From Chlorella sorokiniana (Eukaryota; Chlorophyta; Trebouxiophyceae; Chlorellales; Chlorellaceae), in the NCBI GenBank assembly GCA_025917655.1, contig CP084608.1, positions 2,418,001-2,482,000 of the forward strand: 64,000 bases of DNA, given 5' to 3'. A program made the translations under genes and the position numbers. Positions 23,477 through 33,882 of this stretch are shown here, piece by piece. Positions within the stretch are counted from its first letter, which is position 1, and each line of letters begins with the position of its first letter. The notes beneath the pieces are model-generated. The model saw only the letters and a program-made list of their open reading frames with translations. It searched no databases and was not told the DNA's origin.

Positions 23477-23971
23477 ATGCAGGCAGCAGGGCAAGGGCTC
23501 ACTTGGTATGAGGTACTGGGCGTCCCGCCCGCTGCAACCGTCGAGGAGATCAGGGCGGCGTACCGGCAGGCAGCGCTGCGGCTGCACCCCGACAAAGCCG
23601 CCAGCAGCAGCCGCCAGCAGCAGGGGCTGCAGAACCCTCCGCCGCCAGCACCGAACAGCGACTTCCTGCTGGTGCAGCAGGCGTGGGAGGTGCTGCAGGA
23701 CGGCGCTCGGCGCGCGGAGTACGACCGCCAGCTGGCGCTGGCCGCCGCCGCGCAGCAGGTGCACGTGAACGAGACGGTGATGCTGCGTGAGATGGGGCGC
23801 GAGGAGCTGGAGGGGCAGCCCTGCCACGCGTGGCCCTGCCGCTGCGGCGGCGCGTTCCTGCTGCTGGACGATGATGCGGCGGCGGCGGAGGGCGGCGAGC
23901 TGCTGGTGCCATGCACCACATGCTCCCTGCACACCCGCGTGCTGACGGCGCCGCCCAACCCTGCCGGATGA
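23477..23971 (+). CDS. DPH4: Diphthamide biosynthesis protein 4 (J-domain, CSL zinc finger)
   Basis: Single-exon gene of about 164 codons; the first in-frame ATG is 23477. The N-terminal J domain reads WYEVLGVPPAATVEEIRAAY with the HPD triad in LRLHPDKAA and ends at EVLQDGARRAEYDRQ. The C-terminal CSL (DPH-type) zinc finger has VNETVMLREM, the Cys pair in WPCRCGG and the second pair in CTTCSLHTRVL. This domain order and length match DPH4/DNAJC24, which supports the first step of diphthamide synthesis on eEF2 by binding iron and stimulating Hsp70. The protein is likely cytosolic. No frame breaks. The acidic insert DDDAAAAEGGE inside the zinc finger loop is clade-specific low complexity. Confidence 0.9.
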   Translation: MQAAGQGLTWYEVLGVPPAATVEEIRAAYRQAALRLHPDKAASSSRQQQGLQNPPPPAPNSDFLLVQQAWEVLQDGARRAEYDRQLALAAAAQQVHVNETVMLREMGREELEGQPCHAWPCRCGGAFLLLDDDAAAAEGGELLVPCTTCSLHTRVLTAPPNPAG

Positions 23972-24231
23972 TTGCTGCGGATGCTGCTGTTGACGCCGCG
24001 ACACCTGTATCCTTGATTTCGCTACCATGTTTCCTGTATTTGCTTCAACCTGCTGCTTTCTACTCACCTGTCATCCTGTTATTCGCTGCCGTTCATTGCA
24101 AAGTAGCATTGCGCTGTTACATCATCTCGGATGAGTGAGCGCTGCCGGCTCCAGCGCGCAGCCACGGCGGCGCAGCGGGCCCTGGGCTGCCCCCTGCCGC
24201 GACTGCTGCTGCACGTGTGCGGCTGCTGCCC

Positions 24232-24772
24232 TCACTTCTTGGCGTGCTTGTCTGGGTTCTTCACCTCCCCCTTGTGTAGGCCTGGGGGTGGCTTCGGGAT
24301 GATGCCCGCCTGCCCTAGTAGCCGCGCGACGGTTGTCGAGGGCTGCGCCCCAACCGACAGCCAGTACTGTATCCGCTCGATGTTGAGGCCTAGCGACTTG
24401 TTGCCGTCCTTGCCTGCGGCCAGAACACCGCAGAAAGGTCGCGGTCGAGCAGAGCATCGAGCGCTTTCACTCAGTGGCTGTCCCAGAGCTTGTTTCCCAC
24501 CTGGAATAGGATCATAGTGCCCCAGCTGTTCTAGATGCCTGCCATCGCGGGGGCTTCGTGCGTCTGCCGCAAATATCCGATAGAAGGGCAGGTTCTGCAG
24601 GCGTTGTGCACAAGCAAGCAGCGGGTGCAGGCGGTGGCTCCGGTGGCGCGGCAGCATAGCAAGGTAAGGGCATCCTGCTTGATGGCGGGCCTCACGACCA
24701 GGTCAAAACTCAGATGCAGTGTTATACACTCACCTTGCGCCCAAAGCGTGCCAAACGAAGCCGGACCACCAT
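24232..24772 (-). CDS. RPS16: Organellar ribosomal protein bS16
   Basis: Three exons: 24734-24772 (MVVRLRLARFGRK), 24501-24594 (NLPFYRIFAADARSPRDGRH...) and 24232-24413 (KDGNKSLGLNIERIQYWLSV, then GAQPSTTVARLLGQAG). The junctions keep the bS16 fold in frame. Stop 24232-24234. The protein is about 105 residues and starts directly at the conserved MVVR-RLARFG core with no added presequence. Land-plant nuclear RPS16 proteins that are dual-targeted to plastid and mitochondrion also begin this way. Green-algal plastid genomes generally lack rps16, so a nuclear gene is expected. No homopolymer frameshift. The lysine-rich tail GEVKNPDKHAKK is typical. Confidence 0.95.
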
Positions 24773-25118
24773 GCCACGCTGCGCTATTGCACCTGCGGCC
24801 CGGTCGATACTCAATGCAATATATTCAACCGTCGATAAGATAATTAAGCAGCCTTCTAGGCGTGTGAACAGGCCAGGTCGGCCAGGTTTAACGACCGACG
24901 GGTGGGGCCGGACGGACGGGCACTTTGCGTCAGCAATAGTCCGACATGGACGTCGTCACCCCGAAAAGAGGCTAAAGATGCAGAAGGTACAACGATGCAG
25001 TACTTGCAGGATCAGTACTGTCTTGTTGCCTAGGACGCACTGACGAAGAAATGCACGATCTCAAGACAGTTTGCAGCAACTTTCGCTTTGATTGCAGCAG
25101 TCAACAAGCCAAAACACC

Positions 25119-26980
25119 ATGCTTGCAGCGCAGGGTTCGCCAGCGCAGGTCACGAGCGTTCCTGCGGGTCACCGGTGCTTCCAATCTGTGCACAATCACA
25201 GTGCGGCTTCGATGCAGCGGCAAAGCGTGCGGGAGCGGTCACTGCCATCCAGCAGAGTGGCGGCAGCGGCAACGCTGCAGCACGTGGCAGCGAGCGATGG
25301 GGACGCGGCTCTCAGCAGCGGCAGCCGCCGTCAGCTTCTGTTGGCGGCTGGCTTGCTCCCAGCATGTTCAGCTCTGGCCTGCCCCGCTGCAGCAGAAGAG
25401 GAGGCAAGCAGTTCTCGCAAGGTGAGCATCCGCCGCACTGTTTCACTGGATGCCCACGTGCTGGCTTGCTCGATGCGAAGGGCTGCAAGCCCCAACCTAA
25501 GGCCAGCTTGATCCTTGTGCAGGCGTATTTTGATGTCAGCGTCGACCGGAAGCCGCTTGGCCGCATTGTGATCGAGGCGAGCAGCTGCGCCGCAGCCTCG
25601 GTTGGTCGGCCATCGTGCGCCGTACGAAGAGGGCCGAGCCAGGCAACAGCCGCCCGCTCCAGCAGCCATCTCCCCCTTCATCCGCGGCATATCTCCAATC
25701 TAAACCTTAGAGAGACGCTTCCGCTGCCATGCCGCGTGCAGGTGGCGCCGTCCTCCCCGCCATTGGCGGCCAGCGCTTCTTGGACTTGGCCCAGGGGAAG
25801 GAGGGCGTGGCGCTGCGCAAGACCAAGTTTGAGCTGATCGAAGACGGTTTCGTGCAGAACAGCGGCCTCAAGGCGCTGAGCTACCAGGCCTCTGGGCGCA
25901 CCGCCATCACGGGTGAATTACGGGCCTGCCTCTGCTTGATCTGCGCCACCCAAGGCGTGCCGACAGGAGCAGCGCCTCTTGTTGGCCAGGAGTGCAGGCT
26001 GGCCCTGAGAGACTCCAGACAGCGCCAGTTTGGCTCTTGCTGAAGAATCAGGAAGATTGCCTGCTTCTCGGCCGTGCAGGCGGGCCAGACACCGAGCAGT
26101 TGGAGGAGGAGCTGGCGCGGCAGGCGCAGCGTGGGGCTCCCGCCCACGACGCCCCCGGCCTCGTCTCGCTGCTAGTGCGGCCGCGCATCGAGATCGTGTC
26201 CAAGGACAAGCTGGTGGCCTCCAAGGGCAAGCTCATCACTGTGACGGGTGCGGAGGCCGAGGGGCTGCCACGCCTGCGTTGCTGCAGGGCCGGCGTGTCA
26301 CTCCAAGCGGCAAGCGGCTTGCGGTGGGGGACGTGCGCGCCCGGCCGTGTCGTGCGCAGCGTGCGCTGACTCCCGGTGCCGGCTGGTTTGCAGAAACGTT
26401 TGGCGAGGTCCCAAATGGCTCTGCCTGGGCAATCACAACGCGGCCCGAGCCGGAGCTGGACGAAACCCACCTGGTCGTGGGGCGTGTGGTGGAGGTGAGG
26501 CGCTGGAGCGGGACGCTGGAGCGGTTGTCATGCTTTGGGCTGCAGGCTTCATTGTCCAGCAGCGAGGTTGCCAATGCCGTGTGCTGCCACCCAGCGAACA
26601 GTTGTACGTTGCTGACCAGCCCGGTTTGTCGTGGGTCGTCCTGTTGTTTACGGCGCAGGGCATGGAGGTGGTGCAAGCCATTGCGCAGCTGCCGCGCGTC
26701 AAGGACAACACCAACAGCCCCTTTTTCCAGGCGGGCAAAGCAGCAGGTGGGTGCTCTGCGGGATCCGTCGAACCGCACCACGGTATCCGCAGCGGTAACC
26801 TTTGCGATACCGGCACAGGGTTCAGCAGCAGCTGCAGCCGTGCGCGGTTGAGATTTTATCTTTTCTGGTTGATGCCGTCTTTCTGCCTTTGGCGCAGGGG
26901 ACAAGCGGGCGGACGTGGCGCAGCGGGCGTTCAACAAGCCCTACTCCAAGATAAGGGTGGAGGAGTGCGGCCTGCTGTGA
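25119..26980 (+). CDS. Cyclophilin-type PPIase, thylakoid lumen (CYP26-2/CYP28-like)
   Basis: The start at 25119 gives a bipartite transit sequence. A stromal part is followed by SRRQLLLAAGLLPACSALAC, which has the twin Arg and hydrophobic core of a Tat lumen signal, and AAAEE after a likely Ala-X-Ala cleavage site. The mature domain begins AYFDVSVDRKPLGRIVIE (exon 25523-25576, ending with a GC donor), continues with QRFLDLAQGKEGVALRKTKF, TAITG, PDTEQLEEELARQA, LVSLLVRPR, VPNGSAWAITTRPEPELDET, HLVVGRVVEGMEVVQAIAQL, and ends DKRADVAQRAFNKPYSKIRV-EECGLL at TGA 26978-26980. The insert between the two halves and the NTSSPYF-like NTNSPFF block match plant CYP26-2/CYP28, which are divergent cyclophilins with uncertain catalytic activity. 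One C appears missing at 25770-25771. Confidence 0.9.
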
Positions 26981-27389
26981 GCACGGTTTCTGTCCGGGCA
27001 GGAGAAGTCGGCATTCCTGCAGTCTGCAATAGTGCAGCAATATCTGCAGGTGTTGACCATATTTAACATTCACACTGTCCTGAATTGCCGCTCAATTAAG
27101 TTCGTGATGTGTGAACAAATGCACTGCGGGTGGTCGTAGCGGCGGGGTGACGTCTCATGACGCTTCGGCTGAAGGGGTCTCGTCCCCACTTTCTGCTGGA
27201 TACCTGGAGCAAGCCGAGTTAGACACAGCGGTGACAAGCCATCCAAGGGCCTGCTCGGCAAGGGGTTGCTGCGTGCGGTGGTGCGCAGATTTCTCACCGC
27301 TGTCTGGCGGATTCCGAAATGCGCTAGCTCGATCACTCCATGACGTCCAAATCATACACCTGAGGCTCCCAGTGCCCTACCAAGTCGCA
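26981..27389. other. Intergenic region between cyclophilin and ABA4
   Basis: About 410 bases. It includes the cyclophilin 3' UTR and the ABA4 upstream region. No recognisable gene on either strand. Confidence 0.45.
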
Positions 27390-28438
27390 ATGGGCACGGT
27401 TGCCTGTTTGCGGCCTGCCCTGGCAGCCGTCTCCTCTGCTGTGATCCCCGCCCGTAGCTTGAAAGCAGGCTATGCTACTGTAGTGAGAAGCAGTCGGTGC
27501 GGTCGGCGTGCAGACCGCGCCTCGCCGCTCGCCGTTCGTGCCGCTCGCGCGGTGGCGCGGCCGCCAAAGCTGCTGCTGCCGCGCCGCAGCAGCCGCAGCC
27601 AGGCAGGAGCTTGTTGTGAGCCAGCTGTTTGCAGCCAGCACAGTATACACAGTTGCAGTGGCCGCACTGGTGAGTTCAGCACACTCTCCCACTGTTTGCT
27701 AACATGGGACTGCCCCTTGCTGGCTTGCCTGCTGGCAACCATGCCAACCCTCTTGCGCCGCCCCGCAGATGGTGCTGCTGCCGCGCTGGTCTGTCACCAG
27801 GCGCATAGTTCGGTCACCGCTGGTGCTGGCGCCGCTGGCGGTCGTGTACGGCCTGCTGCTCTGCTGGTCCTGGCAGCCCGACACCTTCAGCCTCATCCTG
27901 CCCGGCAGCTGGGCCGAGGGCTTCAAGGGTAGGGGCTGCCTGCCTCCATGCCTCCTCCGTGGTCGTTCCAAATGCCGTGCTTTCAGTGACGGGGTCAGCA
28001 GCGCTTTGGCCGACCGCCACAGACCTCCCTTATGGTTGGTGCAAGCACCCGCACACTTTTCGCAGGCGGGTTCAATCCCCAGTTCATGCCCAGCCTCGAC
28101 GGCATTTGCACCCTGTTCTCCCGCTGGCTGACGGCCGCGTCCCTCTGGGTGCACTTGCTGGCTGTCAACCTGTTTGCAGCAAGAGAGATGTACCTAGAAG
28201 GTGGGCGCTGGTGGGCAGCTGGGACGTCCTGGCATGATGTGCAACGCCCTGCAGAACGCAGTCTGAACGGTTTGAAGTGAAGGAATGGCATCGTTGAGGC
28301 AGTGCATGCCCCGTCACCGTGCTTGCAGGCCAGCTGCAGGGCGTGGCAACCTGGCACAGCGTGCTGCTGTGCATGACGCTGGCGCCCCTGGGCCTGCTCA
28401 GCCACTCTGTCACCAAGGCGCTGGCGAGGCGCAGCTGA
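27390..28438 (+). CDS. ABA4: ABA4-like neoxanthin synthesis factor (DUF4281)
   Basis: Plastid membrane protein required in plants for neoxanthin formation from violaxanthin. The ATG at 27390 opens an Arg/Ala-rich transit peptide. Core exons read ELVVSQLFAASTVYTVAVAA, then LLPRWSVTRRIVRSPLVLAP, LAVVYGLLLCWSWQPDTFSL, GFNPQFMPSLDGICTLFSRW, ASLWVHLLAVNLFAAREMYL and ATWHSVLLCMTLAPLGLLSH-SVTKALARRS, stop TGA 28436. Four hydrophobic segments and the blocks W-P-TF, F-R-TAA-WVHLL-VNLFAAR and LGL-SH-VTKAL match the ABA4 family. The reading frame changes between the transit peptide and SQLF near 27590. This is either a small intron or a one-base indel, and I could not decide which. The gene lies head to tail with ELIP, another photoprotection gene. 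Confidence 0.92.
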
Positions 28439-28788
28439 GGGCCGGTTTTACAGAATGTACTGCTGACTGTATTGGATGGTCCGCCTTTCTGCTTCAACAG
28501 TTTTCACCTTCCACTGGTGCCACCTGCCACTTGTGATCGTTAAGGCTCAACACCAGCCAGGTTCAGCAACAGCAACATCATAGTGCAAGTTCTGGCCCAT
28601 GTGAATGGCAGATCCAGCTAGGGTGCCGACATATGCCCACCACAAGCCAGCATGATGTGCTGGCGCAGCGTGCTCAGCAGCGCATGGAGGCCTAGAAGAA
28701 CAGCCGTCAGCCACGGTTTGCACCATTCTATCCATTCATTGTCTCTTCCACAACCTCCTCGCTCCTTTACGCCCCAACTCCTGCTAAA
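28439..28788. other. ABA4-ELIP intergenic region
   Basis: 350 bases holding the ABA4 3' UTR and the ELIP promoter. Light-responsive elements would be expected here, but I did not identify a specific motif with confidence. Confidence 0.45.
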
Positions 28789-29750
28789 ATGATGGCCCTC
28801 CGCACCTCCACCATCTCCGCCCGCGCCACCGGCGTGTCCACCACCACCCGCGCTTCCCAGCGCGCCTCCCAGCGCGCTTCCCTGCGCGTGGTGCGTGTTC
28901 GCAGCAGCAGCGAGGAGTCCACCGAGAACAAGCAGCCCGAGGTGGTTCGCCCCCACTCCACCGGCCCCAAGGTCTCCACTTTCCAGGGTGAGCACATTGC
29001 ACCACACAACAAGCCGGGAATCACTCGCGACGGCCGCGATCGGTGCATTGCGTGGCAGGCCTGTGGTTCTGTGGCCGCCCAACACACCCCAGGCATCCTG
29101 CCCGCCATGCCTGCGTTGCCCACACGTTTTCCTACCACACCCCGCTTGATCACCCTCACCAGTCGACTGACTCACCCTGGCTGCTCCGGTTCTGCTGCAG
29201 AGGTCATGGGTTTCTCTGGTGCCGCCCCGAGATTGTGAACGGCCGCCTGGTGAGTCCTGGCAGCCCTGGCCCTACCATGCAGCCTCACCACACTGCGGGT
29301 TACTCATCCACCCATAGCGTACAGTTCATCGTTGCTGACCAATCTGCTGCAACCTTTGCTTGCAGGCCCAGCTGGGCTTCCTGGCTGCCGTCGGCGCTGA
29401 GCTGGCCACCCAGAAGCCGGTGGCGGCGCAGCTGACCGCCGACTCCATCGGCCCCATCGCCGCCACCTTCATCCTGGTGGCCGCCGCCTCTCTGATCCCC
29501 ATCTTCAAGGGTGCGTGCTGTGCTGAACCTCAGATCGCCTGATCTCGACGCCTGTGCATGCTGCTGCTTACCCTGGAGAAAGTCAGGCCCTGACCCGTTT
29601 CTCAAATCATACTTGTGTGCAGGCGTCAAGAACGATGAGAGCTTCGGCCCCCTGACCCCCAAGGCTGAGCTGACCAACTCCCGCGCGGCCATGGTTGGCT
29701 TCGCCGCGCTCCTTGTGGTTGAGGCTGTGAAGGGCAGCGCCCTGTTCTGA
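28789..29750 (+). CDS. ELIP: Early light-induced protein (ELIP)
   Basis: Stress-induced, pigment-binding thylakoid protein of the LHC superfamily. It starts with tandem ATGs at 28789/28792, followed by a Ser/Thr/Arg-rich transit peptide and an acidic segment. Helix I exon: VMGFSGAAPEIVNGRLAQLG with the E-x-x-N/H-x-R chlorophyll motif, continuing FLAAVGAELATQKP. Helix II: SIGPIAATFILVAAASLIPI. Helix III: PKAELTNSRAAMVGFAALLV, with the second E..N.R motif, ending EAVKGSALF at TGA 29748. The repeated ExxNxRxA motif in helices I and III and three helices define the ELIP class. The helix I exon as written hits a stop because one C is missing from C4 at 29225-29228 (APEIVNGRL). Expected to be induced by high light. 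Confidence 0.93.
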
Positions 29751-30284
29751 GCCAGCCCCAGCTCATTGGAAGTCGGCTGCCAACCGCTTCAACGCATCCA
29801 CCGCTGAATGTTTCGGCGCCATGCAGCGCAAGCAATGTACCCAAACCGCTCCCTCTACATGAACCGCCCCTCAACCCCGCGCCAGGCTGCGCATGCACAC
29901 CCATTATCGATGCCTCCTCCCCATTTCATTCCCTTCGCCCTCTGGAGTTGCCCAACTCACTGCGGAGTGTTTGATGTTCTATGAGCCGCACCGCGTGCTG
30001 CCCCTATTTAATGTCCCATTTCATTCAAGCACCGTCCCGCCAATGTCTGGCATGCTTGTAGTCTTTTGCCCAGCGCCTTGGCTGTGCTTTTTCTGGCTCA
30101 TACAATGCCAGTCGTTTCCTCAGTCTGTAACTCAAACTAAAGTACGATGTCTTGAGAGCCTGCAGCCTGAAATTTCCTCCCGCTTTGCAACGGTCATGTC
30201 TTGGCGCTTGCCAGGTCACACCCGCCATCCAGATACAAGCCGCTGCGCACCTGCATTCCGCCAGACTGAGGACTATTTTACGGT
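29751..30284. other. Intergenic region downstream of ELIP
   Basis: About 530 bases between ELIP and the DUF1995 gene. It is slightly more AT-rich than the coding surroundings. It contains the ELIP 3' UTR and the DUF1995 promoter. No gene was recognised. Confidence 0.45.
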
Positions 30285-33200
30285 ATGTCTACACAATTTG
30301 CTAGCAGAACAGTGGGCTGTGCGCCCCTGGCAGCACGGTGCCCACGAGCACCGCGCGCAGCGGCGGCAGCCCGTGGCCAATGGCAGCGGCGGCAGCCTGC
30401 ATTGCAGCAGCGACGCGCCACAGAGGTCAGAGCAGAGCAGAGCACGGAGCAGAAGGGGGACATCGACAAGCGGGCAGGCCGCAGCACATACCGGCCTTCC
30501 TCCTACTCTGAGCTGGTGGAAGACGCCGTGGAGGCAGTGGCAGCGGCCATGAAGGACGGCCACAACCGCCTGGAGGTGGAGTTCCCCGCAGTCAGCAACG
30601 TCGACGGTGGGCGGCGCCGCCGCCTGCTGCCGCCGCCACACGGCTGCCGCTTGCTGGCTGCTGCCCCCAGGCCTGCACCGTGAGACGTCACAGGACTGTT
30701 CTATGGGTGCTGCCGCAGGCTACAAGGGCTCCTCCGACCTCTACATCGACGCCAACATCCAGCTGGCGCTTGCGGCTGCACGCAAGGTGGGCCGGCCGCT
30801 GGCCGCTACCCTGCACGATTCCCAGCTTTGCCCCGGGCGCTGCAGCTGTGCCCGCAAGGGAGGTCTTGCCCGCAGCGCTGCCTTTGCACAGTTTCCTTGC
30901 TGTTTTGCTGCTGTGTGCCGCAGCTCGCGGAGGCCCACGGCAAGCGCGTCCACCTGCTGCTGCCCGACGAAACCGAGTACCTGCGAGCCGCGGAGATGTG
31001 AGCGCAGCGTGCGCCCTGCGCCGCTGCCAGGGCTGGCGGCGCCGCTGCTGCGTCGGCGCCAGCACGCTCTGGCGCCTGCTGCCTTGCTGGCATTCTCTGG
31101 CGCTCCCCTCGCCCACGTCGGCCGCTTGCTCCCCTCCTTGCGCTCCCCTCCCTGCCTACCCCTTTCCCGCCGGCCGCACCCCAACTCTCCCTTCTTGCCC
31201 CTCCCACCTCCCCCGCAGGTTCAAAGCGGCGCTGGCGACGTGCGAGGGCGTGAGCATGGGCCACTTCCGGGAGGGACGCACCTCCTTCATGTCCGCCTTC
31301 AATGCGCTGCTGGCGGGCGCGGGCGGCGGCAGCGAGCCCGCGGGGCCCCCGCGAGCTGGCCGCCCAGGCCGACGTCTTCATGGCCATCAACGCCTCCACC
31401 GTGGAGCTGGCGGACCTGGGTGGGCCCTGCTGCACGCACTCTGTTTGGTGGTGGACGGTCTGGGTGGGCTCTGCTGCACGCACTTGTTCGGTGGCGGGCG
31501 TCAAAGGTGGTTCCACAGATGTCAAAGGTGTCTTCACCTGGAAGTCCAATCAGACAAGGGGGTGGAGCGCCGAGTGGCAGGGGGATGTGGAGGGGGCTGC
31601 CCGCTGCTCCATGCAGCCGCCGGCTTCGTCACGGCGCGGCGCCACGGGAAGCAGGTGGCACCGCCGCTCACAAACCCCTCGCCCCACGGCTGCGTGCACG
31701 CCGCTCACGTTCTGTGCGCACACCAAAACCGTACCGCAGAGACGTACTGCCAGGAGACGGCCAAGGAGCGGGCGGTGGTGGCATGGAACATGGAGCTCGA
31801 CACGCTGCGCTCCGACCTGGGTGAGGGCCTGCCTGCCCTGTTGCCTGCTGCTGCTGCTGCTGCTGCTTGCTCTGTTATCTGCGCTGCTGCCGCTGCTGCG
31901 GCTGCTCATGAGCAACACCTGCACCTGCACTGCACAACACCCTGCGCCTCTTGCGGGGTCGAAACCTGTCATCTCCCGCCTGCCTGCCTGGCGGCCGCGC
32001 TGTGTCGCCACTCGCTACTGCTCCTGCACTGAAGCCTTGTGTCGGGCAGGAGCATGCCTCGGGTTCCCCTGTCTCCTGCCCCACTGGGCGCTTGGTGCGC
32101 GCGTGTCGCCGCCACCCGGTCCCTGTTCACCGCTGCCGGCCGTGCCCCTGCTTCCCTCTTGTCTTTGCAGGCCTGCTCGGCTTCCCGCCCAAGGACCTGC
32201 AGCACCGCTTCCTCTGCTACTTCAAGCCCGTCTTCTACATCCGCCAGCGCGACTACTCCAAGGCACGCGGCACAGTCCTGCCTTTGCACGCTGCCCCCCG
32301 CCTTGCTGCGGCACGGTCTGGTCTGCATGTTGTGACAGGCCTTGCTTTTGAAAGGCTTTCAGGCTCTCCGTGTCGCCGTGCCTGCCTGCCAAGCTCCGTC
32401 GGTGGCCGCTGGCAACGGCGGCCGCTCCGATCTCAGCGCGTGCCTGCCGCCCCCAGCGCACAGCACTCAACGCCGTCCCTCCCGCCCCACCCCATCGCCC
32501 CGCAGTCTGTGGCGGTGGCCCCCTTCATCATCAACTACAGCGGGCGCTGTTCCGCGAGTACCCCGGCCCCTGGCAGGTCATGCTGCGCCAGGACAACGGC
32601 GTGTACGCGTGTGTGGCGGGTGAGCGCCCCCTGCCCTGCTCCTCCCGCTGTCACTGTTGCGGTCCGCTGCTGTGTGGGAGGATGTGGGGCAGGAGGGGGC
32701 AGGAGAGGGAGAGGGGCTGGCGGGTGGTGGTGGTGGTGGTGCGGGGAGGACAGGCGGGCAACGTACCTGTTCCGCCTGCCCCTCCCCTTGTGCCCCCCGC
32801 CCCTCCCCCAATCCTCCCACCCACGCGTGTGGCTCCCTGCACCGCTCCACCCAGTGGCGGGCGCCTGCAGCGCCGTGCCTTGAATTTGCCTCCACTGCCG
32901 TGCCTTGAACTTGGGTCCACTGCCGTGCCTTGAACTTGGGTCCACTGCCGTGTCTTGAACCTGGGCTTACTGCTGCACCGCAGAGGACACTGAGCGGCGG
33001 TACAACCTGGGCGAGTTCAAGGAGGAGCTGATGTCGGCCATGGGGCTCAACACCGAGGGGAGGGCTCCGCCATGGCCTTCCTGCGGCGCGGCTACAAGGT
33101 GCGGCGGGGGTGGGGGTGGGTGTGTTGGGTGTGTGTTTGTGTTTGGGTGTTTGGGTGCGTGCGTGGTAGGTGTGGTTGCTGTGGATGTGGGTAGGGGGTG

Positions 33201-33475
33201 TGGTTGCTGTGTGTGTGGGGGGGAGGAGGTGGGGGGGGGTATTCGCTCGTCTAGCTGCCGCTTGTTGCACCGACCGCACCGTGCGAGTGGGGAATGGCGG
33301 CCTCAGATGTCTTCAGCGGCGGGCAGGTTTCTAAAGGCTGCCAAGGGCCTTGTGCTCCTCCCCCGGTGCGAGCTTGCTTCGCTCCCACCTGCCACCTGCA
33401 CCCCCTCCTGCAGACCTCCACCTGGTGGGAGGATGATGAGGACAAAGAGCAGAGCAAAGCATGGCGCTCCTGAGC
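30285..33475 (+). CDS. DUF1995 plastid protein
   Basis: The start at 30285 opens a transit peptide ([20 protein letters not shown]). The DUF1995 domain starts [20 protein letters not shown] and [17 protein letters not shown]. Following exons: [40 protein letters not shown], the [19 protein letters not shown] exon, [113 protein letters not shown] and a last exon [19 protein letters not shown] ending at TGA 33473. This matches the plant/cyanobacterial DUF1995 family, whose members are mainly plastid proteins of poorly defined function, some linked to photosystem II accumulation. Missing-base breaks at 31346-31350, 32542-32544 and 33057-33060. A GC-AG intron starts at 32263. Confidence 0.88.
31418..31505 (+). 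repeat. Duplicated intron start in DUF1995 gene
   Basis: A segment of about 40-45 bp with TGGGTGGGCYCTGCTGCACG is repeated twice in tandem with some divergence, beginning at the splice donor CTGG|GTGGGC after ELADLG. Both repeats carry the donor-like sequence. Confidence 0.8.
32872..32971 (+). repeat. 25-bp minisatellite in DUF1995 intron
   Basis: Four tandem 25-bp units of GCCGTGCCTTGAACTTGGGT plus CCACT, at 32872, 32897, 32922 and 32947. Two central copies are identical and the outer ones carry a few changes. It lies just upstream of the acceptor of the [10 protein letters not shown] exon. Confidence 0.95.
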
Positions 33476-33882
33476 CCGCTGCTCCGGCCGCTCCCTCGCA
33501 GCACCTGCATGGGGCGGACCCTCCGCTGGCGGCTGCCTGCGGGCGGGGCCCAGCGCCTGTGGTGCCGCTGACTGTGAGCCGCTGCAGCCTGCACCGGCAG
33601 CGGGCCTGCCCCTCTTTCCCTTGCGCTCTGCCATCCCTCCCTCTCTTTTCCCTGTTCCGTTGCCTTTGTCAACCGGCTCCATCTCCGAACCCCGGCCCCG
33701 CTCGTTTTTGCATGTGGCCACATGATTTGATTGGTCCAACATCACTGCCGTGTCTGTGACACTGGACTGTGGCAGAGCAGCACAAGGGGGCGCCAAGCCG
33801 GCCTGCTTTCAACTGGTCATGGGGCCAGAGGAGAGGCTGCGGGACGGGCGCGGGCCAGCTGAGAACAGGCCCCCTCCCAGGA
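33476..33882. other. Convergent intergenic region DUF1995/GART
   Basis: About 400 bases between two converging stop codons. It should contain both 3' UTRs. No further gene was seen. Confidence 0.5.

Noticed and set aside
32872-32971. CRISPR array from four 25-bp repeats
   Set aside because: The repeats are directly adjacent with no spacers and lie in a nuclear intron.
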